Assembly: GCF_002813295.1 (NCBI RefSeq)
Contig: NZ_PHUE01000001.1
Location: 496,001 to 560,000 of the forward strand
Reading direction: 5' to 3'
Source: Flavobacterium sp. 5
Lineage (GTDB): Bacteria; Bacteroidota; Bacteroidia; Flavobacteriales; Flavobacteriaceae
Length of the DNA stretch: 64,000 nucleotides
Made by a program: the position numbers and the translations under genes. Shown one piece after another: positions 10,223-18,756 of the stretch. The notes below the pieces were generated by a model. The model did not search any database. It worked only from the letters and a program-made list of their open reading frames with translations, and was not told the DNA's origin. Each line of letters opens with the position of its first letter. Within the stretch, counting starts at the first letter, position 1.

Positions 10223-12001
10223 ATGATAACGATCACCCGTCTCTTTGATTTCCCATATTATCAGTTAGAAAAATACAACCTATCAGATGCTTTAGTAACA
10301 AAGCAGAACGGTGTTTGGGTGAAAACATCTACTCAAGAATATATCGATAAAGCCAATGCTATTTCTAGAGCGTTGCTGAGAATGGGTATTCAAAAAAATG
10401 ATAAAATAGCTATTATTTCAAGTAATAATAGAACGGAATGGCATATCATGGATGCTGGTATTTTACAAACAGGTGCTCAAAACGTTCCCATATACCCAAC
10501 CATCACTGAAGAAGATTATGATTATATCTTAAATCATTCAGAAGCGATGTATGTTTTCGTTTCGGATCTTGAATTATATAATAAAATCAATGCAATAAAA
10601 GGGAATGTTCCTTCTTTGAAAGAGGTTTTTTCTTTTAATGAAATTGATAATTGCAAAAACTGGACTGAATTATTAAAATTAGGTGAAGATACTAGCAATC
10701 AAGATGCTGTTGAAGAACGAAAAAACAATGTTAGTACAGAAGATTTAGCAACAATTATTTATACCTCTGGAACAACAGGAAGGCCAAAAGGTGTAATGTT
10801 ATCTCATAAAAACATTGTATCCAATGTTTTGAATAGCGCTGACAGAATCCCTTTTGATCCAGGAGTTAGTCGCGCACTAAGCTTCTTACCAATTTGCCAT
10901 ATTTATGAGCGAATGGTAACTTACATTTATCAATTTTATGGTTGTTCCATTTACTTTGGAGAATCTATTGAAAAGATTTCAGATAATATTAAAGAAATCA
11001 GTCCATCAGTAATGACTGGTGTACCGAGACTTATTGAAAAAGTTTACGAAAAGATTATCGCCAAAGGATCTGAACTTACAGGAGTAAAAAAGAAATTATT
11101 CTTTTGGGCAGTGGAAGTTGGTCTGAAATATGAGCCTTATGGAGCTAATGGCTTATGGTATGAATTACAATTAAAACTAGCTCGAAAACTAATTTTCAGT
11201 AAATGGAAAGCAGGTTTAGGAGGAAAATTAGATTTGATTGTAAATGGAAGTGCTGCGTTACAACCAAGGTTAGCGAGAATTTTTGCTGCAGCAGAAATAT
11301 ACATTATGGAAGGTTACGGATTATCTGAAACCTCACCAGTAATCTCTGTAAATGATTATAGAAACAAAGGGTTTAAAATTGGAACAGCAGGTAAAGTAAT
11401 CAACAATGTAGAAGTGAAAATAGCCGAAGACGGTGAAATTCTTTGCAAAGGACCTAATGTGATGATTGGATATTATAAAGACCCTGAAAAAACAGCCGAA
11501 GCAATAATTGATGGATACTTTCATACAGGAGACATTGGTAATATTGATGAGAATGGATTTTTAAAGATTACTGATCGTAAGAAAGAAATGTTTAAAACAT
11601 CCGGAGGAAAATACATAGCGCCTCAACTTATAGAAAACACCATGAAACAATCTCGATTTATCGAGCAAATTATGGTTATTGGTGATGGCGAAAAAATGCC
11701 TGGTGCATTTATACAACCAAGTTTTGAATTCGTCAAAGAATGGGCAAAATTACACGGGATTGACCCAGGAAAAACCAATGAAGAAATCATTTCAAATCCA
11801 CAGGTTATTGCACGTATTAAGGAAGAAGTAGATCATTTGAACACCAAATTTGGGAATTGGGAACAAATCAAACGTTTCGAATTAACACCAGATGTTTGGT
11901 CAATTGATGGTGGACACCTCACTCCTACTTTGAAACTAAAGCGTAAAATAATCAAAGAGATTTACAAAGATCTTTACGCAAAAATCTACGTACACAACTA
12001 A
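10223..12001 (+). CDS. fadD: Long-chain acyl-CoA synthetase (AMP-binding)
   Basis: This 592-residue cytoplasmic or membrane-associated enzyme activates fatty acids to acyl-CoA with ATP and CoA. The adenylate-forming signature is IIYTSGTTGRPKGVMLSH (about residues 178-195). Further motifs are YGLSETSP, the GYFHTGDIG segment with the ribose-binding Asp, and ITDRKKEMFKTSGGKYIAP, which carries the hinge. The length and the large insertion fit the eukaryote-like long-chain ACSL form common in Bacteroidetes. It would supply substrate to the beta-oxidation operon at 18.7-24.2 kb, although the two are not adjacent. A strong terminator follows. The symbol denotes function, since orthology to E. coli FadD is not shown. 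Confidence 0.9.
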   Translation: MITITRLFDFPYYQLEKYNLSDALVTKQNGVWVKTSTQEYIDKANAISRALLRMGIQKNDKIAIISSNNRTEWHIMDAGILQTGAQNVPIYPTITEEDYDYILNHSEAMYVFVSDLELYNKINAIKGNVPSLKEVFSFNEIDNCKNWTELLKLGEDTSNQDAVEERKNNVSTEDLATIIYTSGTTGRPKGVMLSHKNIVSNVLNSADRIPFDPGVSRALSFLPICHIYERMVTYIYQFYGCSIYFGESIEKISDNIKEISPSVMTGVPRLIEKVYEKIIAKGSELTGVKKKLFFWAVEVGLKYEPYGANGLWYELQLKLARKLIFSKWKAGLGGKLDLIVNGSAALQPRLARIFAAAEIYIMEGYGLSETSPVISVNDYRNKGFKIGTAGKVINNVEVKIAEDGEILCKGPNVMIGYYKDPEKTAEAIIDGYFHTGDIGNIDENGFLKITDRKKEMFKTSGGKYIAPQLIENTMKQSRFIEQIMVIGDGEKMPGAFIQPSFEFVKEWAKLHGIDPGKTNEEIISNPQVIARIKEEVDHLNTKFGNWEQIKRFELTPDVWSIDGGHLTPTLKLKRKIIKEIYKDLYAKIYVHN

Positions 12002-12021
12002 AACCAAATATTATAAAACCT

Positions 12022-12056
12022 GAAAAAGGCAGTCTATTCTAGACTGCCTTTTTTAT
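12022..12056. terminator. Bidirectional terminator
   Basis: AAAAAGGCAGTCT and AGACTGCCTTTTTT form a strong stem with an A run on the left and a T run on the right. It lies between the convergent acyl-CoA synthetase and PorP/SprF-like genes and can serve both strands. Confidence 0.85.
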
Positions 12057-12096
12057 TTCATTTCTTTAAAACAATATCAAAAAAAAACGATACCAA

Positions 12097-13098
12097 TTAT
12101 TTTCCAACATAATTAGGGCATCCAAAACATTTTTTATCCAAATTAAACTGATAAGCGAAAGAAAGCTCATAGATCCCACCTGTTTTACCAATTTTAGAGG
12201 TGTTTAAATCGTAAGAAAGACCTAAACGCAAATGTTCATATTGCAATCCTGTGAAAAAATTCACAGACGTTAATAAATCGTTGCCAATTCCATTTTTCGC
12301 AGGATTAGTAACAAAAGATGTTCCAAAAAACATTTTTTCGAATAATATTGAAGTAGCTAAATCTAACCGATTATAAGGTCCTTGTTGCATATAATTTGAA
12401 GAGACAAACAGTTTTGTTGCATAAGGAAAAAAATGAACGTCAATATAATCAGCCAATAGAAATTCATACCCAGCACTTAATGAAAAAAAAGATTCTAAAG
12501 GCAAGTTCCCATTCGAGCTAAACGCAATATTTGGTCTATTAAGGTGTTTCATAGACAAACCAATCCAAAGATCCTCAGTATTGAAAACCATACCTGCCGA
12601 GATATCAAAAAAAGTAACTTTATCGTTTACTAATAAAGGATCGACAGAATTTGCATTATTATGACCTGACTTTATATTAATTTGGTCTTCAAGTAATAAG
12701 TTTTGAAATGCAAATGATTTTAAACCATAACCAGCTTCAATAGCAGGACGAAAATCCCATTCGTCACTTATTTTTACTTTGTAAGCATAATTGGCATTAA
12801 TTTGCGTAAAATTATAGTTAGTTGCATTTTCTCTTTGATTCAAAATACTTACACCAAAGCCACTGTTCATTTTGTCACTCCATGTATTAACAAAAGCATA
12901 GTCTGTATTTATTTTTAAATCCAAATTTGGCCATTGCTCACGGTGTATAATTCCTGTGTATGTGGTTTCCATAAACCCAGAAAAACCAGGATTCAAAGTC
13001 TCAGGAAATAAAAAATATTGTGTAAAAATAGGATCCTGTGCTTGCGTTTTGGTATAAAAACAACATGTAATAATTATAATAAATAGTTTTAATCTCAT
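12097..13098 (-). CDS. PorP/SprF family outer membrane protein (type IX secretion partner)
   Basis: The 333-residue product has a signal peptide (about 1-20) followed by QDPIFTQYFLFPETLNPGFSG, the typical N-terminal signature of the PorP/SprF family, then a predicted outer membrane beta-barrel of alternating aromatic strands. In Flavobacterium johnsoniae, SprF is encoded beside the adhesin SprB and is needed for its secretion through the type IX system. Here the gene lies 18 bp downstream of a giant SprB-repeat protein with a type B C-terminal domain. The pair is therefore probably one operon in which this protein docks or exports the adhesin. Its substrate specificity is inferred only from this adjacency. 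Confidence 0.88.
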   Translation of the reverse strand: MRLKLFIIIITCCFYTKTQAQDPIFTQYFLFPETLNPGFSGFMETTYTGIIHREQWPNLDLKINTDYAFVNTWSDKMNSGFGVSILNQRENATNYNFTQINANYAYKVKISDEWDFRPAIEAGYGLKSFAFQNLLLEDQINIKSGHNNANSVDPLLVNDKVTFFDISAGMVFNTEDLWIGLSMKHLNRPNIAFSSNGNLPLESFFSLSAGYEFLLADYIDVHFFPYATKLFVSSNYMQQGPYNRLDLATSILFEKMFFGTSFVTNPAKNGIGNDLLTSVNFFTGLQYEHLRLGLSYDLNTSKIGKTGGIYELSFAYQFNLDKKCFGCPNYVGK

Positions 13099-13116
13099 TT
13101 TCTTAATATGCTGTTT

Positions 13117-16100
13117 TTATTTAATTAGTGTAAGTACTCCTTTTTCTGTTATCGTGTGATTATAAAAGGTTTTTGCTGTAATTTTAAAATAATAATTACC
13201 ATTTTCTGCATCTAAATCTTTTACTTTCCCATGCCAACCACGAATATTCTCTCCACTTTCTGAGTATATAATGCTACCCCATGTGTCAAAAACATCCAGT
13301 TTTATATTTGTCAATCCAAGAAAAACTGGAGCAAATGTATCATTATATCCATCATTATTTGGTGTAAACGCATTTGGCATAATTAAACTATATCCTTTTT
13401 CTACACCTAATACCGAACTATAGCTATATTGACAACCAAAAGGATAGGTAACAGTTTGCTTAATAGTGTAAGTACCTACTTTGGTATAAATGTGCTTTGG
13501 ATTTTCTTCATCAGAAAAATTTCCATCTCCAAAATCCCAAGAAATTGCAGTAAAATCTCCAGTAGCTAAGTTTGTAAATAATATAGGATCGTAAATAGAA
13601 TACAAATCATAAACATCTTTCCCATATGAACTTGTAGAAAAATTGGCTTTTCCTAAAACTGGAGTGTTCACATTATATGGATAATCAGCTTTACAACCAA
13701 AACTATCAGTTACACTAAAAATCACTAACCCATTATTATTGGTATTCATTATCTCGCCGTTAATACCTGTCACAACTCCATCCGACCAACTTAACTGATA
13801 AGGAGGAATTCCACCTTTTACATGACCTACAAATGTTTGGTGAACGTATTTGGTATCACAATTAAAATCAGTTAAAACTTCGATAGTTGGAGTCAGTTGT
13901 TCAAATCGGGTAATTTTCCATGTATCAGCTTTTTTACAGCCATTAGCATCAGTTACTGTAACGGTATAATTCCCTGGTATAAGATTTTCAAGATCTTCAA
14001 TTATCGCACCGTTAGACCAAGAATATGAAAACGGAGGTGTTCCGCCTGTAACCACTAAATTGATAGCTCCTGTATTGGCTTCAATACAATTTAAAGGATT
14101 AGAAACCGTTGCATTTACTTCTAATAAAGGTGGTTCAACAATAAGATAAGTCCCTTTTATTACACAAGATTTAGCATCAGTAATTATTACTGTATATTCC
14201 CCAGGTCCTAAATTATTCCGTTCGATTCCTGCAGTAGCATCATCATTCCATACTAAAGTGACTGGTAATTGTCCCCCAACAAGATTTAATCGGATATGTG
14301 CGTCCCTTTCACCAAAACAAGAAATTTGTTTAACATCTGGATCGATTGTAAAAACCGGTGCATTATCAATCACAATTGTGAATTGCTTAGTACAGTTTAG
14401 CGCATCTGTAATTGTAATTACATAGGTTCCAGCTGATAAATTATCTTGTATTAGCCCCGAGCCTAAATTACTCCACTTTATAATATAAGGATCTCCAGTT
14501 GTAAATGGAATACCCCCCGTAATAGAATTAATAGTTATAGAAGCATCTGAATAACCGTAGCAAGCTATTTCAGTTTTAGTATAATCAATTTTAATCTCAT
14601 TATTCTGTTTTAGAATCACTTGCAAATTATCTGTACAACCTGAATTGTCAGTTACGGTTAAATTATAAGTCCCTGCTGCAAGATTTTTTGGGTTTTGAAT
14701 ATAGCTACTGTAACCATTTGGACCAGTCCAATAATAACTATAATTAAAAACACCTGGACTTATTTCTGTTGTTCTACCACCAATTGTACTAACATTAATT
14801 TCTCCTGTATAATCTCCGTAACATAGAATATCAACTTGGCTTACAAAACTTACTTCTAATAAAGGTGGTTCTATAATGGTATACGTTTCTTTCAAAATAC
14901 CACAATTATTCAACTCGGTAATAGTGACTCCGTAAACACCGGGACTCAAATTATAAAGACTTTCAGTAGTTGCATTATAGGGATTTCCGTCTTTTGTCCA
15001 AACAAACTTATAAGGCTGGGTTCCTCCAGATGTGCTCAAATTTATGTTTCCGTCATTTAATCCGTAACAGCTTATATCATTTTTATTACCTGAAAATTGA
15101 AATTTAGCAGGTTCTTCCACATAATAACTTTTAGAGAAGGGACAATTACCATTATCATTTATGGTTAAGTAATAATAACCAGATTTTAGATTAGAAATAT
15201 CCTCATCAGTACTTGCAAATCCGTTTGGACCAGTCCAAGAAAAAGTATAAGGTTTCCCTGTTGTAAATGGAATTCCTCCAGTCACATTAATACTAATAGC
15301 ACCATCACTCAATCCAAAGCAAGTGATTTTTTTTACAATTTCATTCGCGTTTATCAATGGATCAACTGTTACCGTAACTGTAAAATCAGGACCAGGACAA
15401 ACTTTAGATATTGGAGATACGGTATAAATTACTGTAGCAGGAAATGCGGTATTATTAGTCAATGTTTGGCTAATACTCGTTGTAGGCGTAGATTGTGCAT
15501 AAGCTCCACTCACAGCACCCGCAGGAGAAATAGTTGGATATGACCAAATGTATGTAGTACCAGCTGGCACATTATCTGTTCCGTTAGTCACTGGTGAGAT
15601 CAAAAAGCTATTACCGCTACAAATTTCAGCTGTTTTTGGCTTTATAACGGGAGAAAGAACTAAATCTACAGAAAAATTTCTTATTGCTGTAGCAGTACCA
15701 CAACTATTAGTAACACTAAAAGTAGCTTGATAATTACCACTTTTTGTATAATTAATAGAGCCCGGGTTAAATGATGTCGATGTCGAAGGAGTCCCACCAG
15801 GAAAACTCCAAAGATATGTTAGTTCTGAAGTAGGAGAACAACTTTCTACCACTTTACCAACAGGTTTAATTGTCGCCGAATTACAATAATCAGAAATAGG
15901 GTCTAAAGTAATTACAGGCTTCTTCTTTACTTCTATTAATTGTGAGGCATATTGATATAATCCGCAGGAATTTAATGTTCTTAATCTCAATTCATAAGTA
16001 CCTGGATTACTAAAATTTATAACCGGATCTTTAGAATTGTAACCTGTCCCATTTACAAAGTTCCATTGCCCTCTTCCTTTTCCACAAAAACCTTCATAAT

Positions 16101-17493
16101 AATTCATTACTTCCCAATAGTAACTTTCGGTGCCACAACTCTTACTTGTATCAGTGGTATTTGTTATCTGAACATTTTCGGAAGCACATGCTTTTGCAAC
16201 AGTAAATTTAGGTTGCAAAATAGGTTCTACACATATTGTCTGAGTATAAGTATTTCCTATTCCACAAGGAGTTGTCGCCGATAATTTGATAGTATAATTT
16301 CCCGGTCTTGTATAAACATGACTAGGAGAAACTTCTCTCGATACTGAACTTCCATCACCAAAATCCCAAGTGTAAACATTATAAGTGCTGCAATCATTAG
16401 TATAACCTGCAAGAGTTGAATTATTAAAACTAACGTAAGTATTTGCACAGACTATAGGACTTACACTAAAGCTTACCGTTGGAACATCTAAAATAATAAT
16501 GGGTCCAGCAGTAAGATAAGTACTTCCACAAGATGTAGTGATTGTCAAAGTAACTGTATTACCACTAGGGCAATTAAACCTTGTAAATTTATGAGGTATA
16601 GGATAATTTTGTGATACTTTTGGATTCAAACTATTGTAATAACTAGAGCTTTCCAGTTGCGCCTGGGATAGATTCAATACTGTACCATCTCCATAATTGA
16701 CCTGATAATTTGTATCCGAAGGATTAAGTGCCCAAGAACCAATAGCAAAATCCATTGGAGCTACTGGTATACATAAATTAGTTGTATTTCCAGGTGCTAT
16801 AAGCGCTCCTATCGGGTTATTAGAGTTTTTAACCACATAAGTAATCGAGTTTTCGCAAGCACTATTTCCAATTCCTGTTACAACCATATTAAACGAACCT
16901 AATTTCATATAGGTATGTGTTTTAGGAAAAGTAACACTGGTTTCTAAATTACCATCTCCCCAATCAATATTATATGAAGCGATACAGGAAACTGAACTAG
17001 AATTGTTGGCTAATTTAATAGTATATTTTGGATCTGAATTATTATCACCACATTTTTCAAAAGGAGTACTAGAACCAATTGGCGCATTTAGATTGGTAAA
17101 TTTTAAATCTGGTTTTTGTTTTACCGAAACATTTTTTGATATAGAGTTGACCTCACCATTTGCATCAGTAACAGTCAATTTAACAGTAAAGTTTTGAGTT
17201 CCACAGCCAAGTGCTGTAAAAGTATGATTTGGGTTACTTATTGAAGAAGTACTTCCATCTCCAAAATCCCATGAATACTTAAAAGGAGCATTCCCACTTA
17301 CAACAGAGGTAAAATTAATTGGCGTTCCTGAACAAGCACCGTCGCTGGTAAAACTAAAATTAACATTGGGAGGTAAAATTAAATCTCTAAAGCTTTTATC
17401 ACGATAATTACTATTATTAGTAGTACAAAGTCCATAAACTGAAGCCGTTTTTATTAAAAAAAAAAGTATGTAAAAAAAGTAAAGTTTCCTCAT
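13117..17493 (-). CDS. Giant cell-surface adhesin with PKD and SprB repeats, type IX secreted
   Basis: The chosen ATG at 17493 gives 1458 residues with a signal peptide (MRKLYFFYILFFLIKTASVYG). An upstream start at 17562 would bury this signal and is rejected. The N-terminal half holds PKD domains marked by WDFGDGS (near residues 75, 375) and a WSFPGG variant. The middle (about 715-1200) has six SprB-type repeats, each with a cysteine near its start (ITCFGLSDGAI, ISCYGLNDGNI, ISCFGERDAHI, for example), a conserved GG and an LxxGxYxxTxTD ending, plus a divergent seventh. A last PKD domain (WDFGDGNFSDEENP) precedes the gliding-motility-associated C-terminal domain (MPNAFTPNNDGYNDTF). This type B domain directs type IX secretion. 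The protein is probably an adhesin or gliding-related surface filament, paired with the downstream SprF-like gene. Confidence 0.9.
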   Translation of the reverse strand: MRKLYFFYILFFLIKTASVYGLCTTNNSNYRDKSFRDLILPPNVNFSFTSDGACSGTPINFTSVVSGNAPFKYSWDFGDGSTSSISNPNHTFTALGCGTQNFTVKLTVTDANGEVNSISKNVSVKQKPDLKFTNLNAPIGSSTPFEKCGDNNSDPKYTIKLANNSSSVSCIASYNIDWGDGNLETSVTFPKTHTYMKLGSFNMVVTGIGNSACENSITYVVKNSNNPIGALIAPGNTTNLCIPVAPMDFAIGSWALNPSDTNYQVNYGDGTVLNLSQAQLESSSYYNSLNPKVSQNYPIPHKFTRFNCPSGNTVTLTITTSCGSTYLTAGPIIILDVPTVSFSVSPIVCANTYVSFNNSTLAGYTNDCSTYNVYTWDFGDGSSVSREVSPSHVYTRPGNYTIKLSATTPCGIGNTYTQTICVEPILQPKFTVAKACASENVQITNTTDTSKSCGTESYYWEVMNYYEGFCGKGRGQWNFVNGTGYNSKDPVINFSNPGTYELRLRTLNSCGLYQYASQLIEVKKKPVITLDPISDYCNSATIKPVGKVVESCSPTSELTYLWSFPGGTPSTSTSFNPGSINYTKSGNYQATFSVTNSCGTATAIRNFSVDLVLSPVIKPKTAEICSGNSFLISPVTNGTDNVPAGTTYIWSYPTISPAGAVSGAYAQSTPTTSISQTLTNNTAFPATVIYTVSPISKVCPGPDFTVTVTVDPLINANEIVKKITCFGLSDGAISINVTGGIPFTTGKPYTFSWTGPNGFASTDEDISNLKSGYYYLTINDNGNCPFSKSYYVEEPAKFQFSGNKNDISCYGLNDGNINLSTSGGTQPYKFVWTKDGNPYNATTESLYNLSPGVYGVTITELNNCGILKETYTIIEPPLLEVSFVSQVDILCYGDYTGEINVSTIGGRTTEISPGVFNYSYYWTGPNGYSSYIQNPKNLAAGTYNLTVTDNSGCTDNLQVILKQNNEIKIDYTKTEIACYGYSDASITINSITGGIPFTTGDPYIIKWSNLGSGLIQDNLSAGTYVITITDALNCTKQFTIVIDNAPVFTIDPDVKQISCFGERDAHIRLNLVGGQLPVTLVWNDDATAGIERNNLGPGEYTVIITDAKSCVIKGTYLIVEPPLLEVNATVSNPLNCIEANTGAINLVVTGGTPPFSYSWSNGAIIEDLENLIPGNYTVTVTDANGCKKADTWKITRFEQLTPTIEVLTDFNCDTKYVHQTFVGHVKGGIPPYQLSWSDGVVTGINGEIMNTNNNGLVIFSVTDSFGCKADYPYNVNTPVLGKANFSTSSYGKDVYDLYSIYDPILFTNLATGDFTAISWDFGDGNFSDEENPKHIYTKVGTYTIKQTVTYPFGCQYSYSSVLGVEKGYSLIMPNAFTPNNDGYNDTFAPVFLGLTNIKLDVFDTWGSIIYSESGENIRGWHGKVKDLDAENGNYYFKITAKTFYNHTITEKGVLTLIK

Positions 17494-18031
17494 AGAGTAT
17501 AATTCGTTAATTTCAATGACCAAAAGTATGATTTTTTTAATCAAACAAAGATTACAGTACATTCTTTTTTAAATAATATTTAAAATCAGAAAAAAATTAC
17601 TTAAATTAAAAGATATATTAACACAATACAAACTTTTATATTGTAAAAAAGATTAAAACTTTAAATTAAATAAACAAAATCCGTTGTCAAAACACATACA
17701 AATAGACACCTGAAAATTAATTACAATAACCTTTGAATACATAAAAGTTTTCTTGAAGTATTAAACTAAATTTTAAAGCATTGCACTATCAATATATTTT
17801 CTTTTGCAAAAATGGAAATCATCCTCACAATATGATAAGCAAAAAAAATGTTTTACAAGAAATTATTCAAATTTTAAGACACACCGATAGCTGCCATTTT
17901 TAAGTAAGATTGAATTTGAAAAAATTCAAAAAGTGTTATCAAAAACAAATATAAAAGCATCATTAAGAAGTTTTTTGCATATATGTCTCCCAAGTTTTAA
18001 AAAACTTCTATTCCTAAAAAAATTAAAATAC
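17494..18031. other. AT-rich intergenic region, no gene seen
   Basis: This stretch separates the divergent adhesin and MarR genes. It is AT-rich with no coding-like frame longer than a few dozen residues. Nothing recognisable was found before the first palindrome at 18032. Confidence 0.45.
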
Positions 18032-18043
18032 TACGCATGCATA
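18032..18043. promoter_or_regulatory. Candidate upstream MarR operator
   Basis: TACGCATGCATA differs by one base from the perfect 12-base palindrome found 87 bases downstream next to the marR-like promoter. Two copies of a 12-mer in the leader of a MarR-family gene suggest a binding site, but this is inference. Confidence 0.4.
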
Positions 18044-18118
18044 ATATTCCCTAAACCTCATATTTTTCAGGAGTTTTTTAATTATATTTATAAAAAAATA
18101 AAAAAATATTAAATTTAT

Positions 18119-18130
18119 TATGCATGCATA
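18119..18130. promoter_or_regulatory. Candidate MarR operator overlapping the promoter
   Basis: TATGCATGCATA is a perfect palindrome ending 13 bases before the -7 element at 18144, where a -33 element would normally lie. A repressor bound here would block the polymerase, as is usual for autoregulated MarR proteins. Confidence 0.5.
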
Positions 18131-18143
18131 GTATATTTTTTAT

Positions 18144-18151
18144 TACATTTG
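18144..18151 (+). promoter_or_regulatory. -7 element upstream of the MarR gene
   Basis: TACATTTG fits the Bacteroidetes TAnnTTTG consensus and lies 18 bases before the ATG at 18170. No TTG is seen at the -33 distance, and the palindrome occupies that position. Confidence 0.5.
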
Positions 18152-18169
18152 AAATCGATATAGTAGCAT

Positions 18170-18649
18170 ATGAAAAACAAAACACTAGATTATATCCTAA
18201 GAGCAACCTGGCAAGCCGTATCCAGAATGTATAATGAGGAAGCGAATAAATATGACGCAACAATGGCAACTGGATTTGCATTATTAAGTATGGATAGAGA
18301 AGAAGGAACACCTTCGACAGCATTAGGCCCTAGAATGGGAATGGAAGCTACAAGCTTGACGAGAACCCTAAAATCTATGGAGGAAAAAGGGCTAATTATC
18401 AGAAAAAAAAATCCAGAAGACGGTAGAGGAGTTTTAATTTATCTAACCGACTTTGGAAGAGAAAAAAGAGAGCTTTCTAAGAATACCGTTTTGAAATTTA
18501 ATGAATCCGTACGACAACATGTCTCAGAAGAAAAAATCAACAACTTCATAGAGGTTGCTGAAATTATAAACGAACTAATTCAAAATAAGCACATATTTAA
18601 ATCTGAAGATGGAGATAAAAACGCCACAATTCAAGAAACTAAAAAATAA
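18170..18649 (+). CDS. MarR family transcriptional regulator of the fad operon
   Basis: The 159-residue protein has the MarR winged-helix layout: an N-terminal helix (YILRATWQAVSRMYNEEA), the recognition region around GPRMGMEATSLTRTLKSMEEKGLI (about 56-82), and the wing with the conserved Asp-x-Arg (NPEDGRGVLIYLTDFGREK). It lies 107 bp before fadN in the same direction with no terminator between, so it is probably the first gene of the beta-oxidation operon. Its likely ligand is a fatty acid or acyl-CoA, by analogy with fatty-acid-responsive regulators; this is inference. Two related palindromes upstream suggest autoregulation. Confidence 0.88.
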   Translation: MKNKTLDYILRATWQAVSRMYNEEANKYDATMATGFALLSMDREEGTPSTALGPRMGMEATSLTRTLKSMEEKGLIIRKKNPEDGRGVLIYLTDFGREKRELSKNTVLKFNESVRQHVSEEKINNFIEVAEIINELIQNKHIFKSEDGDKNATIQETKK

Positions 18650-18756
18650 TGAAATGAGGCGTTTTTAAATCCAAATAAGAGTGTAATTATTTTAAGAATT
18701 AAAATTAAATATACCCAATGGGTTGTGACTAATAAAAAAGCAATAAACATCAAAAT

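Noticed and set aside
17494..17562. N-terminal extension of the PKD/SprB adhesin
   Set aside because: It would place 23 residues before a clear signal peptide.
18078..18323. 81-residue minus-strand frame overlapping the MarR gene
   Set aside because: It overlaps a well-supported gene on the opposite strand and contains its promoter region; it is an AT-rich hydrophobic shadow.
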